NCBI GenBank assembly: GCA_903904665.1
Contig: CAIVDO010000131.1
Span: 1 to 43,368 of the forward strand
Direction: 5' to 3'
Length of the DNA stretch: 43,368 nucleotides
From: an uncultured Actinomycetes bacterium
Lineage (GTDB): Bacteria > Actinomycetota > Actinomycetes > Nanopelagicales > Nanopelagicaceae
Every line of letters begins with the position of its first letter. Positions within the stretch are counted from its first letter, which is position 1. The notes beneath the pieces were generated by a model. That model saw nothing but the letters and a program-made list of their open reading frames with translations, made no database searches and was not told the DNA's origin. This document shows positions 21,990-33,232 of this stretch, piece after piece. Both the position numbers and the translations under genes were made by a program.

Positions 21990-24900
21990 TGCCACTAGAT
22001 CCATCCATTAAGAGTGTATTAGTAATTGGTAGCGGACCAATTGTCATTGGCCAAGCCTGCGAATTTGATTACTCTGGAACGCAAGCATGTCGTGTTCTTC
22101 GTGCTGAGGGAATTCGAGTCATCCTTGTGAATTCAAATCCTGCAACGATCATGACCGATCCTGAATTTGCAGATGCAACTTACGTTGAGCCAATTACCCC
22201 TGAAATTATTGAGCGAATCATTGCTCTAGAAAAACCAGATGCCGTCTTAGCTACTTTAGGCGGTCAGACTGCGCTCAATGCCGCTATCGGTTTATATGAA
22301 CGTGGCACTCTTGCTAAATATGGAGTTGCTTTGATTGGCGCCGATGTTGATGCAATCCAGCGTGGTGAAAATCGTGAACTTTTCAGGGCTATCGTAGAAA
22401 AGGTCGGGGGAGAGTCAGCTAAATCTATTATCTGTCACACGATGGATGAAATCTTCACTGCAGTACTGACTTTAAACTATCCAGTAGTTGTACGTCCTTC
22501 ATTTACGATGGGTGGCCTCGGTTCAGGCATTGCATTTAATGAAGAAGAGTTGCGACAGATCGCTGGAGCGGGTCTGCGACACAGTCCAACTTCAGAAGTT
22601 TTGCTAGAGGAATCAATACTGGGCTGGAAAGAGTACGAACTAGAAGTGATGCGCGATCGCAAAGACAACGTTGTGATCGTGTGCAGCATCGAGAATCTAG
22701 ATCCAATGGGAGTACACACAGGCGATTCAATCACCGTCGCCCCTGCAATGACACTCACTGATGTCGAGTATCAAAAACTGCGCGATCTATCGATGGATAT
22801 TATCCGTGAGGTTGGTGTCGATACAGGTGGGTGCAATATTCAATTTGCAGTAAATCCACACAATGGTCGCATCATTGTTATTGAGATGAATCCTCGGGTT
22901 TCGCGCTCATCTGCTTTAGCATCGAAGGCCACTGGATTTCCTATCGCGAAAATCGCTACCAAGCTTGCTATCGGTTACACATTAGATGAAATTCAAAATG
23001 ACATCACGAAAGTAACGCCGGCCTCCTTTGAACCAACTCTTGACTACGTGGTAGTTAAAGTTCCACGTTTTGCCTTTGAAAAGTTTGCCGATGCCGATCC
23101 ACGCTTGACCACCACGATGAAGAGTGTTGGTGAGGCTATGGCCATTGGTCGCTCGTTCTCAGAAGCTCTGATGAAGGCGCTTCGTTCGCTAGAGCGCAAG
23201 GAAGCTATTTTCACATGGCATGAGATTTCTGCACAAGAAAAGGCCAATCTCCTAGTTTCGATGAAGATTCCAACTGAATATCGTTTGCAGCAAGTTCAGA
23301 AAGCTATGTGGGCAGGGGCTTCTATAGAAGAAGTTTTCGAGTCAACAAAGATTGATCCTTGGTACCTACGTCAGATTCAGATAATCAATGAGCAGGCTCT
23401 GGCTATTTCACAGTGGGGTGAACTAACTGGCGAACTTCTTAAAGAGGCTAAGTCCAACGGTTTCTCCGATAGTCAGATCGGCGCACTTCGTGGCTTAACT
23501 GAGGAAGAAATACGTAGAGATCGCCATCACTTAGGAATTCGCCCTGTTTATAAGACAGTTGATACATGCGCAGCTGAGTTTGAAGCCTTCACCCCTTATC
23601 ACTACTCAAGTTATGAGGAAGAGAGTGAAGTTCGCCCGCGTACAACTCCTGCTGTAATTATTCTTGGAAGTGGACCTAACCGTATTGGCCAAGGTATTGA
23701 GTTTGACTACTCATGTGTGCATGCTTCATTTGTTTTGCGTGAAGCAGGTTTTGAAACGATCATGATCAACTGCAATCCTGAAACAGTTTCTACTGACTAC
23801 GACACCAGTAATAGATTGTATTTTGAGCCTTTAACTTTAGAAGATGTCATCGAAGTTGTTCACGCTGAAACTCAAGCTGGACCTGTTCTTGGAGTTATTA
23901 CCCAACTTGGCGGACAAACTCCTTTAGGTCTTGCGGCAGGTTTAAAGCAGGCCGGCATAACTATTTTGGGTACTAGTCCTGATGCAATCAATTTGGCTGA
24001 AGAGCGCGGAGCTTTCGGCGACATGCTTGCACAGCAAAAACTCACGGCTCCAGAGTTTGGAATGGCCTCATCACAGTTAGAGGCAATCACAATTGCCAGA
24101 CGAATCGGTTATCCCGTATTGGTCCGTCCATCCTTTGTTCTTGGTGGACGGGGTATGGAGATTGTTTATGACGACAACTCATTAGCCGGCTTCATCACAC
24201 GCGCAACTGATATCACGCCAGATCATCCGGTGTTAGTAGATAGATTTTTAGATAGCGCTATCGAGATTGATGTTGATGCCCTCTTTGATGGTGAAGAACT
24301 CTTTCTTGGCGGCGTAATGGAACATATCGAAGAGGCTGGTATTCACAGTGGTGATAGCGCATGTGTTCTGCCATCTATGACTGTGACACCCGATCAATTA
24401 CTTGAAATACGCCAAGCAACAGAGAAGATTGCCCGCGGGGTAGGCGTAAGAGGACTCATCAATATTCAATTTGCGATAGCTGATAGCAAACTCTATGTAC
24501 TCGAAGCTAATCCGCGTGCTTCACGAACTGTTCCATTTGTTAGTAAGGCCACAGGTGTCCCACTAGCTAAAGCTGCCGCTCGAATATCTGTTGGGGCAAC
24601 AATTGCCCAACTTCGCCAGGAGCAGCTTTTACCAACAACTGGAGATGGCCTAGCCAAGGCCATATCTGTCAAAGAGGCCGTACTGCCATGGAATCGTTTC
24701 CGCAGAAGTGATGGGCGAGGTGTAGATGCAGTCCTTGGTCCAGAGATGCGCTCAACTGGTGAGGTTATGGGAATTTCGCCCTCCTTTGGTGAGAGCTATG
24801 CCAAGAGCCAAATCGCAGCTTTTGGTCCATTGCCAAAATCAGGAACTGTTTTCATCTCACTTGCCGATAAAGATAAAGATTCAGGTATTGACGCCGCCCT

Positions 24901-25249
24901 TGGACTTCAACACTGTGGCTTTAGAATCTTAGCCACGGAGGGAACAGGGGCGTTTTTAAATAGCCATGGCGTAACGTGCGTGATTGTGCGTAAGAACTCT
25001 GAGGGTACTGGTCCGATGGGCGAGCCAACTATCGTTGAGATTATTAACTCCGGTGATATTGATCTAGTAATCAATACACCTGTGGGCCGTGGAACGCGTC
25101 AAGATGGTTGGTTGATTCGTACCGCTGCAGTGCAACGTTCTATCCCAATTATTACAACAACTGCTGGCTTTGATGCCGCAGTTGAAGGTATTCGTTTTTT
25201 GCAGAGCAATGAGCTTTCCATTAAATCTCTTCAAAAGTGGTTGGTTTAG
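21989..25249 (+). CDS. carB: Carbamoyl-phosphate synthase large subunit
   Basis: [32 protein letters not shown]; two ATP-grasp halves; C-terminal MGS-like domain. Confidence 0.97.
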   Translation: MPLDPSIKSVLVIGSGPIVIGQACEFDYSGTQACRVLRAEGIRVILVNSNPATIMTDPEFADATYVEPITPEIIERIIALEKPDAVLATLGGQTALNAAIGLYERGTLAKYGVALIGADVDAIQRGENRELFRAIVEKVGGESAKSIICHTMDEIFTAVLTLNYPVVVRPSFTMGGLGSGIAFNEEELRQIAGAGLRHSPTSEVLLEESILGWKEYELEVMRDRKDNVVIVCSIENLDPMGVHTGDSITVAPAMTLTDVEYQKLRDLSMDIIREVGVDTGGCNIQFAVNPHNGRIIVIEMNPRVSRSSALASKATGFPIAKIATKLAIGYTLDEIQNDITKVTPASFEPTLDYVVVKVPRFAFEKFADADPRLTTTMKSVGEAMAIGRSFSEALMKALRSLERKEAIFTWHEISAQEKANLLVSMKIPTEYRLQQVQKAMWAGASIEEVFESTKIDPWYLRQIQIINEQALAISQWGELTGELLKEAKSNGFSDSQIGALRGLTEEEIRRDRHHLGIRPVYKTVDTCAAEFEAFTPYHYSSYEEESEVRPRTTPAVIILGSGPNRIGQGIEFDYSCVHASFVLREAGFETIMINCNPETVSTDYDTSNRLYFEPLTLEDVIEVVHAETQAGPVLGVITQLGGQTPLGLAAGLKQAGITILGTSPDAINLAEERGAFGDMLAQQKLTAPEFGMASSQLEAITIARRIGYPVLVRPSFVLGGRGMEIVYDDNSLAGFITRATDITPDHPVLVDRFLDSAIEIDVDALFDGEELFLGGVMEHIEEAGIHSGDSACVLPSMTVTPDQLLEIRQATEKIARGVGVRGLINIQFAIADSKLYVLEANPRASRTVPFVSKATGVPLAKAAARISVGATIAQLRQEQLLPTTGDGLAKAISVKEAVLPWNRFRRSDGRGVDAVLGPEMRSTGEVMGISPSFGESYAKSQIAAFGPLPKSGTVFISLADKDKDSGIDAALGLQHCGFRILATEGTGAFLNSHGVTCVIVRKNSEGTGPMGEPTIVEIINSGDIDLVINTPVGRGTRQDGWLIRTAAVQRSIPIITTTAGFDAAVEGIRFLQSNELSIKSLQKWLV

Positions 25250-25251
25250 TA

Positions 25252-26088
25252 ATGGCCACGCTTAATAAAAATGCCGCACAAGTGCGAGCTCCAATTGTTA
25301 GCAATAAGCGCGTTGGGCAATATCACCAATTGATTATTAACATTGGCGAACTAGCTGGTGTGTGTAAGCCAGGAAATTTTGTGGCAATTAATGTGGGCGG
25401 CGAGAATTCGCGCATGGTGCTGCGAAGAGCCTTTGCGATTTCACGTGTCTCGACCAATTCAATTTCTGGCGGCACTATGGAGTTAATTGTCGCTCCACAT
25501 GGCCAAGGTAGTAGGTGGTTATGTTCACAAGGTGAGGGTGCAATGCTCGACATCGTTGTTCCACTAGGAAGTGCTTTTGGGATCCCAACCGAAGCGGTGC
25601 AAGTACTACTTGTAGGTGGAGGATATGGATCGGCTCCACTATTTGGGCTAGCTGAAGTGTTGAACGCTAAAGGCTGTCGCGTGGATATGTTGTTGGGAGC
25701 CAGTACCGCCTCCAAAATATATGCACCCATGGAGGGTAAACGATCAGTTAACTCACTACGCATATACACCGAAGATGGATCAATGGGCCAAAGTGGGCGA
25801 GTCACTGAACCCATTCGCGCATTGATTGAAGATCTCAATATCGCTGTTATTTATTCTTGCGGGCCTATGGCGATGCTCTCTGCTATCGATGAGATTACCC
25901 GAGGCACACATGTAGTACATCAATGCGCAGTTGAAGAGTCGATGGCTTGTGGAATTGGTATCTGCATGACTTGCGTCTTACCTGTTGCAGATGAAGCAGG
26001 TAATGTTTCGATGGTGCGCTCGTGTATTGATGGGCCAGTTATGGATGGTTCCTTTGTGCAGTGGGATAAAGTCGGTAAAACGCTATGA
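25252..26088 (+). CDS. pyrK: Dihydroorotate dehydrogenase electron-transfer subunit (FAD/2Fe-2S)
   Basis: LRRAFAISR flavin motif, VLLVGGGYGSAPLFGLAE, C-terminal CAVEESMACGIGICMTCVLP...C 2Fe-2S cluster; ATG 25252 follows carB stop. Confidence 0.9.
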   Translation: MATLNKNAAQVRAPIVSNKRVGQYHQLIINIGELAGVCKPGNFVAINVGGENSRMVLRRAFAISRVSTNSISGGTMELIVAPHGQGSRWLCSQGEGAMLDIVVPLGSAFGIPTEAVQVLLVGGGYGSAPLFGLAEVLNAKGCRVDMLLGASTASKIYAPMEGKRSVNSLRIYTEDGSMGQSGRVTEPIRALIEDLNIAVIYSCGPMAMLSAIDEITRGTHVVHQCAVEESMACGIGICMTCVLPVADEAGNVSMVRSCIDGPVMDGSFVQWDKVGKTL

Positions 26089-27023
26089 GCGCTTTGGATT
26101 TTTCAACAACACTGGGCAATGCCTGGTTTCCGGCACCGACTTTCACCGCGAGTGGGTGTGCAAGTTCTGGACGTGAATTGGCTCAATTCTTTGATCTTCG
26201 CACTATGGGCGGTGTTGTCACAAAGTCGGTGATGATGAAGGCGCGTACGGGTCGACCAACACCACGTATGGCTGAAACTGCAAGTGGAATGCTCAACTCC
26301 ATTGGTTTGCAAGGCCCGGGTATTGATGCCTTTCTAGCCAAAGATGTTCCATATTTAATTGAACAAAAAGCACGGATAGTCGTATCTATTGCAGGTGAGA
26401 CTGTTGAGGAGTACTCAACTCTTGCTCGCAAACTTCGATCTGTCTCTGGAATAAGTGCCCTTGAAGTAAATATCTCTTGTCCTAATGTAGAAAATCGCGG
26501 TTTAGTTTTCGCTTGTGATCCTGAAGCATCTCGGCGAGTAATTGACGGCGTGCGTCGTACCATCGGTGGTGAATTACCAATAATTGCAAAACTCTCACCT
26601 GATGTGACAGATCTTGTATCTATTGCCCGAGGTGTTGTTGAGGCCGGAGCCGATGGACTTGCTTTGATTAATACCGTTCTAGGTATGGTGATTAATCTAG
26701 ATACCATGCGACCTCATTTAGGTGGCAAAACCGGTGGACTATCTGGCCCTGCGATAAAGCCAATCGCTGTGCGTGCCGTTTACCAAGTCCATGCTGCCAT
26801 GCCGCAGGTTCCAATTCTTGGAATGGGTGGAATATCTAACGGACGCGATGCACTTGAAATGATCGCAGCTGGCGCAAGTGGAATTTCTGTTGGAACAGCA
26901 AGTTTTGGAAATCCAACTGCAATCATGTCGATTCAAAATGAGTTGAAAGATTTATTGATCGAAAAGGGTTTCACTTCACTTCGCCAAGCAATTGGCTATG
27001 CACACAGACCAGAGAGTGAGTAG
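26085..27023 (+). CDS. pyrD: Class 1B-type dihydroorotate dehydrogenase catalytic subunit
   Basis: LEVNISCPNVENRGLVFACDPE; PIIAKLSPDVTD; GLALINTVLGM; GGKTGGLSGPAIKPIAVRAVYQ; paired with pyrK. Confidence 0.92.
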   Translation: MSALDFSTTLGNAWFPAPTFTASGCASSGRELAQFFDLRTMGGVVTKSVMMKARTGRPTPRMAETASGMLNSIGLQGPGIDAFLAKDVPYLIEQKARIVVSIAGETVEEYSTLARKLRSVSGISALEVNISCPNVENRGLVFACDPEASRRVIDGVRRTIGGELPIIAKLSPDVTDLVSIARGVVEAGADGLALINTVLGMVINLDTMRPHLGGKTGGLSGPAIKPIAVRAVYQVHAAMPQVPILGMGGISNGRDALEMIAAGASGISVGTASFGNPTAIMSIQNELKDLLIEKGFTSLRQAIGYAHRPESE

Positions 27024-27026
27024 TCC

Positions 27027-27734
27027 ATGGATAAAGCTGCTCCTATTGTTCTTGCTGTAGATACTAATGATTTAGAGATTGCTAAAGCATGGGTGAGCGC
27101 AACCGATGGCGTTATCTCTGTTGTGAAATTAGGTCTTGAGTTCTATTTGAACTTTGGAAATGATGGTATTAAGGCGATTGCAGATAGCGCTTCAACAGAG
27201 ATTTTCTTAGATCTTAAATTGCATGACATTCCACATACAGTCGCTGGCGCAGCAAGAGCAGTCTCTTACTTGCGACCAAAATATCTCACCGTTCATGCCT
27301 CAGGTGGCAGCGCCATGGTGAGGGCAGCAGTGGATGCAATGCCCTCTACCCAGATAACTGGTGTCACAGTCTTGACTTCATTGTCAGAAAAGGATGTTGA
27401 TGCGATCGGATTTAGATCTCATGCTTTGGATTCAGCAGTTGGATTGGCAAAGATTGCAATCTCTGGGGGAGCGCGTGCAATTGTTTGTTCCCCACTTGAA
27501 ATTTTAGCGATACGAGAAGTTATTGGGGATGAAGTAACGATCATTACACCGGGAGTTCGTCCTAGCGACTCGCCATCAGGAGATGATCAAGCCAGAACTA
27601 TGACGCCTCGCGAGGCAATTGATAGAGGCGCCAATTTAGTTGTAATTGGACGTCCCATAACCCAATCTTTCGTCAATGGGGCCCAAGCAATGCGTGAGCG
27701 GGCCATTGAGATAGCTGGGCACATTCTCAACTAG
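27027..27734 (+). CDS. pyrF: Orotidine-5'-phosphate decarboxylase, type 1
   Basis: IVLAVDTNDLEIAKAWV; VVKLGLEFYLNFG; IFLDLKLHDIPHTV (DxKxxD in type-1 context); ITPGVRPSDSPSGDDQARTMTPREAIDRGANLVVIGRPI. Confidence 0.93.
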   Translation: MDKAAPIVLAVDTNDLEIAKAWVSATDGVISVVKLGLEFYLNFGNDGIKAIADSASTEIFLDLKLHDIPHTVAGAARAVSYLRPKYLTVHASGGSAMVRAAVDAMPSTQITGVTVLTSLSEKDVDAIGFRSHALDSAVGLAKIAISGGARAIVCSPLEILAIREVIGDEVTIITPGVRPSDSPSGDDQARTMTPREAIDRGANLVVIGRPITQSFVNGAQAMRERAIEIAGHILN

Positions 27735-27759
27735 CAACATATGCGGCTAGATTTAGCAC

Positions 27760-28632
27760 ATGGGTGCACCTCCGCAATTAACTCCAGAGCAACGTAGCGC
27801 CGCCCTTGCCAAAGCAGCCCAATCCCGCAAACGAAGAGCAGAGATTAAATCGAGAATTAAAAGCGGCGATTTTTCTATCGATGCAGTTTTGGAGCTATCA
27901 AACTCCGACGAAGCGATTGCAAAGATGCGCGTGCGAGAGTTATTAGAGGCGCTTTCAGGGGTTGGAAAAATCAGAGCGCAGGCCCTCATGGAGAGGTTAA
28001 ATATCTCTGCAACACGTAGAATTGGCGGTCTTGGCCGACATCAAATTAAGGAACTGCGTAACGAATTTATGAAGACAACGCATGCCATTCGACCTGGCAA
28101 ATTAATAGTTTTGTCCGGTCCCGGTGGAGTTGGAAAAAGCACAGTGGCTGCCCTTCTTCGCAAGTCGGGAGATTTCTGGGTCAGTGTCTCAGCAACTACA
28201 AGGGCACCACGTGCAAATGAACTCAATGGCATTGATTACTTCTTTATCTCTGTCGATGAATTTGAGCGAAGAGTGAAAGCCGATGAGTTTCTAGAGTGGG
28301 CACAGTTTGCAGGCAACCGTTATGGCACTCCCAGTATGGAAGTTGAGGATGCATTACTTCGTGGTGAAAATGTCTTACTTGAAATTGAGATTGATGGTGC
28401 TAAGCAAGTCAAAGCCCATCTTCCTCAAGCGATTTTGGTTTTCTTAGAGCCACCATCATGGGAGGAGTTAGTAGCCCGGCTGGAAGGACGCGGGACCGAT
28501 GATCCAGAGCGCAGGGCTCATCGCTTGCAACTGGCCCAAGAAGAGCTTGCCGCAGCCTCATTTTTCGACCATGTCATCGTTAATGACTCGGTCGAGCGAG
28601 TTGTTTCTCAACTGGTATCATTTGCCTCTTGA
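27760..28632 (+). CDS. Fusion: N-terminal actinobacterial integration host factor (mIHF) + C-terminal guanylate kinase
   Basis: One uninterrupted 290-codon frame. Residues ~1-103: [38 protein letters not shown]...[42 protein letters not shown] (mIHF). From M104: [16 protein letters not shown]...[21 protein letters not shown]...[13 protein letters not shown]...[14 protein letters not shown]...GRGTDDPE (Gmk). Confidence 0.9.
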   Translation: MGAPPQLTPEQRSAALAKAAQSRKRRAEIKSRIKSGDFSIDAVLELSNSDEAIAKMRVRELLEALSGVGKIRAQALMERLNISATRRIGGLGRHQIKELRNEFMKTTHAIRPGKLIVLSGPGGVGKSTVAALLRKSGDFWVSVSATTRAPRANELNGIDYFFISVDEFERRVKADEFLEWAQFAGNRYGTPSMEVEDALLRGENVLLEIEIDGAKQVKAHLPQAILVFLEPPSWEELVARLEGRGTDDPERRAHRLQLAQEELAAASFFDHVIVNDSVERVVSQLVSFAS

Positions 28633-28682
28633 GTCCGCATACGGATTCTAAAAGCCACACTAGATCGAAGCGGGGTATAAAC

Positions 28683-28931
28683 ATGGATGGCATCACAAAT
28701 CCACCGATTGATGAACTTTTAGATAAGGCCGGCTCTAAGTACAGCCTTGTTTTGTATGCAGCCAAGCGTGCTCGTCAGATCAATGCATATTATTCACAAC
28801 TAGGTGAAGGTCTCCTTGAATACGTAGGACCACTAGTTGAAACACATGTTCATGAGAAGCCACTATCTATCGCACTTCGCGAGATTAATGACGGCCTGCT
28901 CACGATTGAAAATCTAGAACCAACCGCTTAA
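28683..28931 (+). CDS. rpoZ: DNA-directed RNA polymerase omega subunit
   Basis: [56 protein letters not shown] at 28683 rather than ORF start 28629. Confidence 0.92.
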   Translation: MDGITNPPIDELLDKAGSKYSLVLYAAKRARQINAYYSQLGEGLLEYVGPLVETHVHEKPLSIALREINDGLLTIENLEPTA

Positions 28932-28942
28932 ATCCTATTTAC

Positions 28943-30127
28943 ATGAAGGCCACTAAGCGCGAGGTTATTCTCGGTATTGGTGGAGGAATTGCGGCGTATA
29001 AATCAGCTGATTTACTGCGTCGCCTCCAAGATAACGGGTATCTGGTAACGGTTGTTCCAACTCCCAGTTCATTAAATTTTGTTGGAGCAGCGACATGGCA
29101 AGCCCTTTCCGGCCGGCCCGTTACAACGCAAGTGTGGGAAAAAGTCGAGGACGTACGACATATCTCTTTAGCTAAGCAGGCAGATTATTTCATTATCGCC
29201 CCTGCAACTGCCGATTTGATTGCACGCCTTGCAGCTGGTCGGGCCGATGATCTTCTCACCAATCTAGTTTTAGCTAGTGATGTCCCCAAGATGATTGTCC
29301 CGGCAATGCATCCATCGATGTGGCTAGATGCTGCCACTGTTGCAAATGTTTCAACACTTCGCGCTCGAGGTTTTATTGTCATGGAGCCCGAGGTAGGCAG
29401 ACTTACTGGCTCCGATAGTGGACAAGGGCGTTTTCCAGAAACTGCGGCGATTATCAAGAGTTTTTTATCCATGACAGGCCGCCACCAAGATCTCATTGGC
29501 ACAACAGTGATCGTTACAGCAGGTGGAACCCGTGAAGCTATCGATCCAGTGCGCTTTATTGGCAACCGCTCATCAGGTAAACAAGGGATTGCAGTAGCTA
29601 AGGCTGCAGCATCTCGAGGAGCAGATGTTCATCTGATCGCTGCCAACGTTGATATCGATACGCTACCCGGAGTTTCAATTACCCATGTAGAAAATGCCCA
29701 GCAGATGTTAGAGGCGTTGCTTGAGTCCTTCAAGGATTGCGATATCTTGGTGATGAGCGCGGCCGTGGCCGATGCACGACCAAAGACAAGAGCGTTAGAG
29801 AAGATTAAGAAAGCTATGTTCACTTCGATCGAACTTGAAGAGAACCCCGATATCTTGGCAACACTTAACGCAACTAAGGATAGGCAAATCGTTGTGGGCT
29901 TTGCTGCAGAGACAAGCGAACTACTTGCATCTGCGCAGAACAAACTTGTTAAAAAGGCTTTAGATATGATCTATGTAAATGACGTCTCCGGCGGAGCTAT
30001 TTTTGGACACGATGAGACTGCTGGTACGATTGTGCTTCGTAACGGGGATTTAATCCCAGTTCCACATCAATCTAAAGACACGCTGGCCGATCTTCTCCTG
30101 GATTACGCCCTCAAGCAGTTAGGTTAG
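28943..30127 (+). CDS. coaBC: Bifunctional phosphopantothenoylcysteine decarboxylase/phosphopantothenate-cysteine ligase
   Basis: [68 protein letters not shown]. Confidence 0.95.
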   Translation: MKATKREVILGIGGGIAAYKSADLLRRLQDNGYLVTVVPTPSSLNFVGAATWQALSGRPVTTQVWEKVEDVRHISLAKQADYFIIAPATADLIARLAAGRADDLLTNLVLASDVPKMIVPAMHPSMWLDAATVANVSTLRARGFIVMEPEVGRLTGSDSGQGRFPETAAIIKSFLSMTGRHQDLIGTTVIVTAGGTREAIDPVRFIGNRSSGKQGIAVAKAAASRGADVHLIAANVDIDTLPGVSITHVENAQQMLEALLESFKDCDILVMSAAVADARPKTRALEKIKKAMFTSIELEENPDILATLNATKDRQIVVGFAAETSELLASAQNKLVKKALDMIYVNDVSGGAIFGHDETAGTIVLRNGDLIPVPHQSKDTLADLLLDYALKQLG

Positions 30128-30131
30128 GACA

Positions 30132-31322
30132 ATGTCACAACGCCTCTTCACCTCAGAATCAGTAACCGAAGGACACCCAGACAAGATTGCAGATGCGATC
30201 TCAGATGCAGTCCTTGACTCCCTGCTTACACAGGATAAGAAATCACGTGTAGCCGTTGAAACACTCATTACAACGGGACAAGTCCATGTTGCTGGTGAAG
30301 TTACAACTGATGGATATGCCGATGTCATGGGAATTGTTAGAGACACTGTCTTAAACATTGGTTATGACTCATCTGAAAAAGGTTTTGATGGAAACAGTTG
30401 CGGTGTTTCAATCTCCATTGGACAGCAATCTCAAGATATTGCTCAAGGTGTCGATGATGCTTACGAGCACCGCGTAGGTTCACAAGTTGACCCACTAGAT
30501 TTACAAGGCGCCGGAGATCAAGGATTGATGTTTGGATATGCCTGCGATGATACAAAAGAGCTTATGCCGCTACCTATTTGGTTAGCACACGCACTTGCTC
30601 AACAGCTCACAAAGGTACGAAAGTCGGGCTTGCTTCCTTACCTACGTCCTGATGGAAAGACTCAAGTCACTATTGAATATGACGGCGATCGCGCAGTTGC
30701 GCTCAATACCGTTGTTATCTCGAGCCAGCATGCAGAAGAAGTCGATGTAGTAAAGGTTTTAACACCAGAGGTAATTAAGCATGTTATCGATCCAATCCTT
30801 GCAACCATTGATCTGCCCCGCAAAGATCTTCGTACCCTCATCAACCCAACGGGACGCTTTGTTATTGGTGGACCAATGGGAGATGCTGGTTTAACTGGCC
30901 GCAAAATTATCGTAGATACATATGGCGGAATGGCTCGACATGGCGGGGGAGCTTTCAGCGGAAAAGATCCATCTAAGGTAGATCGCTCTGCTGCTTATGC
31001 AATGCGTTGGGTTGCTAAGAATGTTGTTGCTGCAGGCCTTGCTCGTCGCTGTGAAGTGCAAGTTGCCTATGCAATTGGTAAGGCGCAACCTGTTGGCGTC
31101 TTTGTCGAAACCTTTGGAACAGAAAGCGTTCCAGTGTCAAAGATTCAAGATGCAGTTATAGCAACATTTGATCTTCGTCCAGCAGCGATTATTCGCGACC
31201 TAGATTTATTGCGCCCTATCTATTCATTGACCAGCGCTTATGGCCACTTTGGTCGTGAACTTGCGCAGTTTGCTTGGGAGCGCACTAACCGCGTTACTGA
31301 GCTACAAAACGCAATTAAATAA
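30132..31322 (+). CDS. metK: S-adenosylmethionine synthetase
   Basis: [57 protein letters not shown]. Confidence 0.97.
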   Translation: MSQRLFTSESVTEGHPDKIADAISDAVLDSLLTQDKKSRVAVETLITTGQVHVAGEVTTDGYADVMGIVRDTVLNIGYDSSEKGFDGNSCGVSISIGQQSQDIAQGVDDAYEHRVGSQVDPLDLQGAGDQGLMFGYACDDTKELMPLPIWLAHALAQQLTKVRKSGLLPYLRPDGKTQVTIEYDGDRAVALNTVVISSQHAEEVDVVKVLTPEVIKHVIDPILATIDLPRKDLRTLINPTGRFVIGGPMGDAGLTGRKIIVDTYGGMARHGGGAFSGKDPSKVDRSAAYAMRWVAKNVVAAGLARRCEVQVAYAIGKAQPVGVFVETFGTESVPVSKIQDAVIATFDLRPAAIIRDLDLLRPIYSLTSAYGHFGRELAQFAWERTNRVTELQNAIK

Positions 31323-31327
31323 CTACG

Positions 31328-33211
31328 GTGGCAACGCCACGGCTCTTCAAACTTAAATCCCAGGTAGCGGCTGCGCCAACTGGTCCACTAGCTGGCGAGT
31401 TATCTTACGCACGAGTGTGGGTAGACACGGGTGTATTTCATCTAGATACGCCCTTTGATTACCAGGTTCCAGAAGATATCGCCGATGAAGTAAAAGTTGG
31501 AGTAAGAGTTCAGGTAGCTTTTGGACAGCGACAGGTCGAGGGTTTAGTCATAGAGCGAGTTCAAAGCGCACAAGCGCGAAGTAAATTCAAAGCTATAACT
31601 AAGGTTTTATCACCTCATTCAGTTGCCACGATTGGATCCCTACAACTGATTGAAGCCGTTGCCAATAGGTGGGCCAGTAATCCCTGGGAGATTATCAAAA
31701 ACGCAATACCGGCAAGGGTGGCCAGCGTAGACAAAGGCTTTTTGCGCCAGGATGTTCTCTCCAATAGAGCCAATGCAACTGCCACTATTAGTTATGTAGC
31801 ACTAGAGCCATACGTGGATCCATGTATAAAGATCGTTGATTTAGCCATTGAAGCGGTAAAAAAAGCTAGCGTTCTAATCATCGCTCCAGATGAGGCAGAT
31901 ATAGAGCTCCTTGATGAAATTCTGGCAAGCAAGGGCGTCAATGCTCTTCGTATAGATAGTGCAATAGCGCGCTCAGAAAGATATGCCGCCTTTCTCACGT
32001 TAATGCGCACCGATAATCAGATCGTTCTTGGAGCGCGCAATGCAATTTTCGCCCCTCTTCCTCTTGGCTCAACGATAATCGTTGTCAAAGAGTCTTCGCC
32101 CTCTTTCTATGAAGTTCGCAATCCGGGCTGGAACGTGCGCGATATTGCGCTCATGCGAACTGACATAGATCGTGCATCCGTTGTGTTCACTGGTTACGTA
32201 CCTTCTTTAGATGTTGCAGCGCTCATAGAGGCCAAAAAGATAAAATATATAAATACCAACGCAAAGATCGCCGTTAAGAGCTTCTCCTCCGAGGATTCAT
32301 CACTGCTACCTGGTCGAATCTTCGCCGATATTCGCAGCGGCCTTAAAGATGGAGCAGTGCTATTTGTTCTACCTCGCAAAGGTTATGCCAATGGAATTCT
32401 ATGTGCACACTGTAAAAACACTGCTCTATGTCCGTGTGGTGGCCCTTTGCATCTCATTAATAAAGATGCCCAACCTAATTGTAGAATCTGTGGAGCAATT
32501 TCCAACGATTGGTCCTGCAGCTACTGTAAACGCGATAAGAAATATATTGTCTCTCGCGGAATCGATAGAGCAGCCGAAGAGATCTCTAAAGCATTTCCAA
32601 GCTATCCGATTATTCTCTCCTTTGGTGATGTAATAAAAAAACGTGTTGAGGCAAAACGCTCGATCATCCTGAGTACACCTGGGGCTGCTCCTCACGTTCA
32701 AGGCGGATATAGCGCAGTTGTGATACTTGAAGGTATGTCATATTTCAATCACGATGATCTTCGCGCTAATGAAAGAGCAAGTGAACTATTCTTTGAAACC
32801 GTTGCAATGTTAAAACCCGGGGGAGTTGCTCTACTTTCAATAGATGGTTCGCACCCTATTGTTTCAAGCTTGATTCGTTGGAATCCAGTGACTATAGTGA
32901 AACGCGAGTTAGCCCAGCGAAGTGAGATTTCTTTTCCACCATCTGTTGATAGCGCCGTTCTTACTATTCCAACTGCGCAAGCAAGTGCACTGGCAATTGG
33001 AATCAACAAGGCGGTAGAGGATTTACGCTTACCTGCCAATACACGTGTTTTGGGACCTACGAAGGTAGATGCAACCACTAGCAAGATAGTGATTTTATCT
33101 TCTGCAGATTCTAGAAATACTGTCACGGGTTTTCTGCATGAATTGATGCGACGACGTAGTATCGCCAAGAAAGCTGATTCCACCCTTAGAATAAATCCTT
33201 ATTCGCTTTAA
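31328..33211 (+). CDS. priA: PriA-like primosomal protein N', lacking recognisable helicase Walker motifs (GTG start)
   Basis: N-terminal VDTGVFHLDTPFDYQVPEDIADEVKVGVRVQVAFGQRQVEGLV; zinc-binding CAHCKNTALC-PCGG-CRICG-CSYC; no GxxGxGKT or DEEH. Confidence 0.85.
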   Translation: MATPRLFKLKSQVAAAPTGPLAGELSYARVWVDTGVFHLDTPFDYQVPEDIADEVKVGVRVQVAFGQRQVEGLVIERVQSAQARSKFKAITKVLSPHSVATIGSLQLIEAVANRWASNPWEIIKNAIPARVASVDKGFLRQDVLSNRANATATISYVALEPYVDPCIKIVDLAIEAVKKASVLIIAPDEADIELLDEILASKGVNALRIDSAIARSERYAAFLTLMRTDNQIVLGARNAIFAPLPLGSTIIVVKESSPSFYEVRNPGWNVRDIALMRTDIDRASVVFTGYVPSLDVAALIEAKKIKYINTNAKIAVKSFSSEDSSLLPGRIFADIRSGLKDGAVLFVLPRKGYANGILCAHCKNTALCPCGGPLHLINKDAQPNCRICGAISNDWSCSYCKRDKKYIVSRGIDRAAEEISKAFPSYPIILSFGDVIKKRVEAKRSIILSTPGAAPHVQGGYSAVVILEGMSYFNHDDLRANERASELFFETVAMLKPGGVALLSIDGSHPIVSSLIRWNPVTIVKRELAQRSEISFPPSVDSAVLTIPTAQASALAIGINKAVEDLRLPANTRVLGPTKVDATTSKIVILSSADSRNTVTGFLHELMRRRSIAKKADSTLRINPYSL

Positions 33212-33232
33212 TTTTTTTGATAGACTGCCTCT

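Noticed and set aside
25323-26707. Long antisense ORFs (25323-25838 and 26183-26707) opposite pyrK/pyrD
   Set aside because: Fully overlapped by conserved coding sequence, no SD or recognisable domains; typical shadow ORFs of codon bias.
30120-30135. Possible SAM riboswitch for metK
   Set aside because: Only 4 nt separate coaBC and metK; no aptamer sequence present.
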